Shown in pieces: positions 59,013-64,000 of a DNA stretch of 64,000 nt. The stretch covers positions 5,826,757 through 5,890,756 of the forward strand of contig LNAC01000001.1 in assembly GCA_002007465.1 (NCBI GenBank), given 5' to 3'. Each line of letters begins with the position of its first letter. Position 1 is the stretch's first letter. The notes below the pieces were generated by a model. The model did not search any database, had not been told where the DNA came from, and saw nothing but the letters and a program-made list of their open reading frames with translations. A program made the position numbers and the translations under genes. The DNA comes from Ailurus styani. Its lineage: Eukaryota; Chordata; Mammalia; Carnivora; Ailuridae.

Positions 59013-59643
59013 GTACCCTGGGTTTGGGTCATCTTTTCCAGAGATGGCATTTGCAAGCAATGTGCAGCCAACAGCTCCTTGCTTTGTTTTCCTTAGCAAA
59101 GCAAGAGGTCAGATTTTTAGATAGTAAAACCGTTGTTTTTAAAGATTTTTTAAAAAAATCTTTGCCAGACCAGCTGCCTCCTTTCCTTGCCCTTCAAACT
59201 CTTTGCTGCTTATTACATGAATAAGCAGGGTGTTGATGAGTCCCACTGATGTATTTGTTTCCACCCGTATACTAGTAATTTTTACAAGATGCGGGATCTT
59301 AAAAATATTTTCGTCAGCTGGGGCAGCTTTGGATCCAAATATATTCGAAGACGTTATTGCTGAAATGCCAGCTTTCTACCAAATATCTCCCAGGGGTCTC
59401 AGAGCCACGTGTCTATAAATTGCAAGAACTCATTTCACAGAGTAGTGGCTTTGGGGAGAAAAAAAATCAATGTATATTTTTTTAATCTCGTAAGAATGTT
59501 AGGTAATTTTTCCTTGGCATGTTTACCATATTGAGTTAAAATAAGGCACTTATTTTTTGAATGTGATTGTGAACAAAACAGAAAAGTTCACATCAACCAG
59601 AGGGGACACTCGCTTGCGTACGTGTAACGGGATTGTGTTGCAG
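59013..59643 (+). other. ADAM12: ADAM12 intron, 631 bp
   Basis: The intron runs from GTACCC to TTGTGTTGCAG. It is AT-rich with no recognised repeat or RNA gene. Confidence 0.9.
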
Positions 59644-59752
59644 GTGCGTGCGCCCTTCGCGGCCACCGCGCGGCCCCCACGCTGGCCAGGCTCACCTCGG
59701 GCCCGTCAGCAAAGGCCTGATGAGGAAGCCGCCACATTCCAGTACGTCGAAG
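59644..59752 (+). CDS. ADAM12: ADAM12 exon: cytoplasmic tail, residues ~750-786
   Basis: This 109-nt exon, phase 2 to phase 0, ends before GTAAGC. It encodes CVRPSRPPRGPHAGQAHLGP, then VSKGLMRKPPHSSTSK. The proline-rich RPSRPPRG SH3-ligand motif and the KGLMRKPP block match human. The middle (FQPC to PHAG, GHLG to GPVS) and the end (DSYPPK to HSSTSK) do not, so this part of the tail evolves quickly. Length is unchanged. GC is high. Confidence 0.94.
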
Positions 59753-61577
59753 GTAAGCTGCCAACAAAGTGAGAAGTTCGTGTGTGCCTTGTGACATAGG
59801 CTTTTCAGCAAGAGCTTGAGGAGAACTAGATCCCGGAGACCTACAGATAATTTATAATAGATCCCTGAGATGCAGAGTCCACCCACCGCGTGAGGGGCTG
59901 GTTGGGGGCCCGAACTCCTTCCACTCCTTCCACGGCCCATTCTGCCCCACGGAAGCTCTCCCAGATGCAGCAGGGGTAGTGTCCCCTGGGGGGTGTGATG
60001 GGAGGTACATCATGGGCCGTGATCCCTCCAAGCACCCAGACATACCAGATCCCCAGGAGGCCCACTGGGTCTGCCTCCCGAGCAGGTTCCTGGCTCTGGG
60101 CCCCGCCTCTGGTTTCAGATGCCACCAGCACGGTCTGAATCATCTTCTGTGGCCCCGTACCTCCTGGTGCATTTCTGAGAGTTACACCGAGCTGATGGAC
60201 GGGCCCCTTTGCTCCAGCTCTGGGCCGTGGAAGCTCTGCTACTCTCCCCTAAGAGCCAGGTCCTTATCCCAAAGTACCTGCTGGCTCCTTCCTGGCTCTG
60301 AATGTTCCTGCTTCCTCGTGAACTATCACCAGAGTCCACTCCAGTACTTAGGTATCCCCATCAAGCGTTTCTGCCACATGCACGAGAATTTTCGAATATT
60401 GGATTCATTCAACAAGAGTCCAGATTTTAACAGTGACAGTGTTGATGTCAAGAAATGACAAATGATTTTAAATAGAACTATCATTTATTTAGTAAATCAT
60501 AAACTATTTTATCTCCCTTCCTATAAAAAGTGTAGATGACTAGGATCCTGGTAAGTTTTACCACCCCTCAGCCCCAAATGTGGGACTATATAGCAAGAAC
60601 CGCTAGCTTTATTTGCAAGAGCCAAAGACGCAGCTTTATTTCGAAGAGCCAAAAAATGGGAAATGACCCAAATTTCCATCAACAGGTAAAAGGATAAACA
60701 AACTTTGGTATATTTACACAATGGAATGCTATTCAGCAACAGGGGAGAATGAACTATTAATATATACAACATCATGGATGAATCTCAAGATAATTATACC
60801 AAGTAAAAGAAGCCAGACCAAAAAAAAAAAAAGAGTCCATACTCTATGATGCCATTTATATGAAATTCTAGGAAATGCAAACTATTTTATAGTGACAGAA
60901 AGCAGATCAGTAGTTGCAAGGTGGGGGAGGAGTGGGCGGCAAGGGTGACGGTGGATGTATGTTCATTATCTTGCTTATTGTGATGGTTTCACTGGTGTGG
61001 ACACACGTCAGAATTTTCCACTTCATCCGGTTTCGCTGTGTGCAATTAGCTGCCTGTCCGTGGAACCTCAATAAAGCTGTTTTTAGAAAGAGAGAAAGGA
61101 AGAAAAGAGGGAGGGTGGGGGGCATGAGGCATCTGTCCTGATCTGCCCTAAAAGCAGGGGCCCGTGTAGGAGGTGACCCTCCAGGTGCAGGCGCCTCACT
61201 CGGCCAGCTTCCAGAAGCCTCCATCCTCCTTGCCGGGGGTTTCCTCGGTTCTCCCTGAGCCTGGAGGGCATCGCCCGCTGCCTCAGTTCACAATTCGTCC
61301 ATCCTCTCCTTAAGATGCGGTCCATGTCGTCGTACTTGTCGGCACTTGCCCAGGTGTCCTGCGCCTGTTTTTGATGCATTAAACCAGTTTTTGAAATTCC
61401 CGTAGAAAGCAATCCCACTGTTCCAGACTGGGTTGGAGGAGTGCCTCTGCTGCTGCTGTGAAGCTTAAACCAGTAACCATAGATTCCCTCTTGGGGAAAC
61501 ACATGACGCGTCAGCGCAGCCCCCTCCCGGGGCGTGGGGGCTCCCGTGACACCATGGCTTTCGCTCCGCCCCGACAG
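59753..61577 (+). other. ADAM12: ADAM12 intron, 1825 bp
   Basis: The intron runs from GTAAGC to CGCCCCGACAG. It includes an old L1 3' end at 60640-61085. The remainder looks unique. Confidence 0.85.
60640..61085 (+). mobile_element. Old L1 (L1M-type) 3' end, sense
   Basis: CCCAAATTTCCATCAACAGG, GGAATGCTATTCAGCAAC, TATATGAAATTCTAGGAAAT and CAGATCAGTAGTTGCAAGG occur in L1 order, with CCTCAATAAAGCTGTTTTTA at the end. It is decayed and non-coding. AATAAA at 61071 is the L1 poly(A) signal, not that of ADAM12. Confidence 0.88.
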
Positions 61578-61757
61578 GACCATACCAGAAGGTGGCCCCC
61601 GTGTCAGAACGTCGACATCAGCGGGCCCGTCCGAGCCCACGACGCCCCTCCGCTCGGTTCTCCTCAGCGAGTGCTCCCGCCCCTCCAGAAGGCTCCTCGC
61701 GCGCCCCTCGTCCCTGCCAGACCCCTGCCGGCCGACCCTGTGCTCCGGCAGGCCCAG
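61578..61757 (+). CDS. ADAM12: ADAM12 exon: cytoplasmic tail with SH3 ligands, residues ~787-846
   Basis: This 180-nt exon, phase 0 to phase 0, ends before GTACGC. It encodes DHTRRWPPCQNVDISGPVRA, HDAPPLGSPQRVLPPLQKAP and RAPLVPARPLPADPVLRQAQ. The RVLPPL and RAPLVPARPLPADP stretches keep the PxxP ligands that bind Src-family and Grb2-type SH3 domains in ADAM12 (family knowledge). The first forty residues are markedly diverged from human, and Lys becomes Asp in RPLPAKP. The final exon or exons (about 63 residues) are beyond the window. Confidence 0.95.
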
Positions 61758-62080
61758 GTACGCCCTCCGCAGCTAAGGTGATGCGTGTTGTTCAAGTCCA
61801 GACTCCGCCACGTGCTGACGTCTGGTGGGTCCGCTTGCCAGGGCCTCTGTGAAATGCAGGTGATTCGGCTCCTCGCGTGGTTGAACGAGATAAGCCATGG
61901 AGAGCATTTAGCGCAGGGCTCGGTGTGGTCACGATATGTGTGTTTCATCAGGAATATTTGTGCATTCAGAATAGCCGGGGCCCCTGTGCAACTTACCACC
62001 TAATCCATGAAACTCTGGAGAATAATAGGGCACTGCTACCGATAGGGCCTGGACCATAAATCAGAGATGGTCCCCTCAGG

Positions 62081-62261
62081 GGGCGCCTGGGTGGCTCAGT
62101 CGGTGAAGCATCTGCCTTCGGCTCAGGTTGTGATCTCGGGGTCCTGGGATCGAGTCCCGCATCGGGCTCCCTGCTCAGCGGGGACTCTGCTTGGTTGTGC
62201 TCTCTCCCTCCATCTCTCTCTCTGTCTCTCAAATAAATAAAATCTTTAAAAACAAAAAAAT
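62081..62261 (+). mobile_element. Carnivore SINE (older type), sense
   Basis: The GGGCGCCTGGGTGGCTCAG head, GGGATCGAGTCCCGCATCGG, a pyrimidine body and AAATAAATAAAATCTTT tail are complete. An imperfect target-site duplication, ATGGTCCCCTCAGG at 62067-62080 and ATGGTCACCTTAGG at 62262-62275, flanks it. Confidence 0.95.
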
Positions 62262-62739
62262 ATGGTCACCTTAGGAATATCAGTGGGCATACTTACCCTC
62301 TTTTTATTTCCAGAATTATTCACAAGAGTTTTACCGTCCATTGAGTCTCTCCCTACCAGATGCAGCACAGTATTAGATTGTTCGCATCCATCATCTATCC
62401 CATTTTTAATTATGCTGTTTCAGAAGTGGACGGTTTCTGTTTGTTATGACCATGAGTAAGACATCATGTCAGGGTTAGACACTTGAGGCGGGCAGACAGT
62501 ACAAGCAAGCACGTGCGGAACACGGGAAATAATCCCTGGTAATTTTTCCCTGCTATCATTGTCATACTTCTCGTAATTTTTGTATTTAAGGATTGCATGT
62601 GTATTTTTAACATAATTCAGATTATTCTGTATGCACATTCCTTTCTAGACTACTTTTTTGCCTTAAAATCATTCCTATTTACCACAGCACTAAAAATTCT
62701 TAAACGTGTCACTTTAACAATAGCACCATACGTACATAC

Positions 62740-62740
<1 letters not shown>

Positions 62741-62767
<27 letters not shown>
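62741..62767. repeat. (GT)n microsatellite
   Basis: A perfect TG run of about 13 units following CATACG. Confidence 0.95.
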
Positions 62768-62770
<3 letters not shown>

Positions 62771-63520
62771 ATAGTTTTTGAAACACTTGCCAATTAGTGG
62801 GCAAGTTTGGATGTCTCTAAGTTCTGCTGTTATGAATAGTTCTGTTGTGAAGGTCTAGACAGATAAATTTGTAACACTTTAATTATTCCCTTAGGAGATA
62901 TTCCTTAAAGTGAAAGTATTGGGTTAAAAGTGCTATAACTCTTTTAAGCCTCTTAATATATAAATTAAATATTATTGAGGAACCCTATGTACATTTATAT
63001 TTCGACATTATTACAGAGCATCTCTCTCTCCATGACTTTGTTAGCTCCGAGTATTACCATTTTAAAGCTTTGCCAATTTGATATAAAAAGAAAACCTCAT
63101 TTTTTTCTATCTGGTGGTTCCACCACTCAAAGGGGATGTTGATGTTTTCAATGATGAATGTGTCTCTTTTCAGCCCATCAGTTTTTCCTTCATGTATTTT
63201 GAAGCTCTGGTGTTTGCGGCACACAGAGTTAAGACCGTTGTGTTTTCTTAGTGAATGGACCCTTTTGTCATTATGTCCTGGCCTTCTTTAGTTCTGGTAA
63301 TTACCTTTGTTCTAAAGTCTACTACCTCTCATACTCAGATATCCACTTCAGTTTTCTTTTGATTCGTGTTTGCAAGGTATGTCTTTTCCACCTTTCTCCT
63401 CCTACCTTACCTGTGTCCTTGTATTGAAAATGAGCTTCTCAGAGACCACATGTAGCTGGGTCATCCATTCTGTCTGTCAGTCACTGTCTTTTAATAGGTG
63501 TGTTTAGAGCATTCATTTTT

Positions 63521-63719
63521 TTTTTTTTAAGATTTTATTTGTTTATTTGACACAGAGAGAGATTACAAGTAGGCAGAGAGGCAGGCCGAGAGACAGGGAG
63601 AGGAGGAAGCAGGCTCCCTGCTGAGCAGAGAGCCCGATGCGGGCCTCGATCCCAGGACGCTGAGATCATGACCTGAGCCGAAAGCAGAGGCTTTAACCCA
63701 CTGAGCCACCCAGGCGCCT
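63521..63719 (-). mobile_element. Carnivore SINE, young mustelid-type, antisense
   Basis: On the - strand the element has an AGGCGCCTGGGTGGCTCAG head, GGGATCGAGGCCCGCATCGG, a GGCCTGCCTCTCTGCCTAC body and an A-rich tail. The 14-bp duplication GAGCATTCATTTTT at 63507-63520 and 63720-63733 is perfect, indicating recent insertion. Confidence 0.95.
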
Positions 63720-64000
63720 GAGCATTCATTTTTAATGCAATCATGAGTGTGTAGAATCTGTCTACCATTTTAATATTGTTTGTTCCCTCTGATTTTTGTT
63801 TACTGTGCTCCTCTTTCCTGAATTCCTATAGGTTAGTTGAACATTTTTCAGTATTCCCTGTTGATTGATCTACAGTGGTTTTAAGATATGTCTTTGTATA
63901 ATTTGCTGTAGGGCAGGGTGTCTCAGCCTCAGCATCGTTGGCATTTGGGGCTGGATAACACTTTATTGTATGGGACTGTCCTGTGCGTTGTAGAATGTTT

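Larger units (their letters stand above)
1..64000 (+). other. ADAM12: ADAM12 gene, internal part (13 coding exons)
   Basis: The exons together encode a membrane-anchored disintegrin and metalloprotease that sheds surface proteins such as EGF-family ligands and IGF-binding proteins and takes part in muscle and placental cell interactions (family knowledge). The assignment rests on near-identical, gap-free collinearity with human ADAM12 over 596 codons, from the protease domain to the proline-rich tail. All exon junctions keep phase. Neither the start codon nor the stop codon is in the window: it opens inside an intron and ends inside an intron, about 63 codons short of the C-terminus. Numbering here assumes the first zinc-binding histidine is residue 350, as in human. 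Confidence 0.97.
61758..64000 (+). other. ADAM12: ADAM12 intron (5' part)
   Basis: The sequence starts GTACGC and continues to the window end. It holds a sense SINE (62081-62261), a (GT)n at 62741 and an antisense SINE (63521-63719). The 62.3-63.5 kb part is AT-rich; the text from 63100 to 63500 may be part of a decayed antisense L1. The next coding exon was not found. Confidence 0.8.

Noticed and set aside
61067..61075. AATAAA as an ADAM12 poly(A) signal
   Set aside because: It belongs to the end of an old L1, and an in-frame coding exon follows downstream at 61578.

Overview
The window is nuclear DNA of a carnivore mammal. Nearly all of it is intron, with short exons, tRNA-derived carnivore SINEs, old L1, L2 and MIR copies and microsatellites. 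Four of the SINEs belong to a subfamily with a CTGCCTGCCTCTCTGCCTAC stretch, which I associate with mustelids (ferret, mink, badger, marten). A mustelid is my best guess; the species cannot be told from this.

I can support one protein-coding gene: the central and 3' part of ADAM12 (meltrin alpha), on the + strand across the whole window. Thirteen consecutive coding exons were placed by hand at 2642, 5249, 10547, 28373, 33254, 34971, 50238, 50454, 52722, 55404, 58877, 59644 and 61578. Their phases all agree. They total 1788 nt (596 codons), collinear without gaps with what I know of human ADAM12 residues 251-846. They encode part of the metalloprotease domain with the zinc site, then the disintegrin, cysteine-rich, EGF-like and transmembrane segments and most of the cytoplasmic tail. 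The upstream exons (signal peptide, prodomain, first part of the protease) lie before base 1. The last 63 or so codons lie after base 64000.

Layout: 1-10.7 kb holds the protease exons, SINEs and a 5'-truncated L1. A 17.7 kb intron (10.7-28.4 kb) holds old repeats and a minisatellite. The disintegrin exons are at 28.4-35.2 kb. A 15 kb intron (35.2-50.2 kb) holds an antisense L1, a 5S rRNA pseudogene and microsatellites. The cysteine-rich and EGF exons are at 50.2-55.5 kb. The transmembrane and tail exons are at 58.9-61.8 kb. Three ambiguous tracts are present: single Ns at 47601 and 55402, and a 60-base N gap at 55669-55728.

No new multi-gene system is visible. The points most worth checking are a GC-AG intron after the zinc-site exon, a tailless 5S rRNA retropseudogene with a 16-bp target-site duplication, a lost glycosylation sequon beside the catalytic Met-turn, an unresolved base exactly at a splice acceptor, and a complete split of SINE subfamily by orientation.
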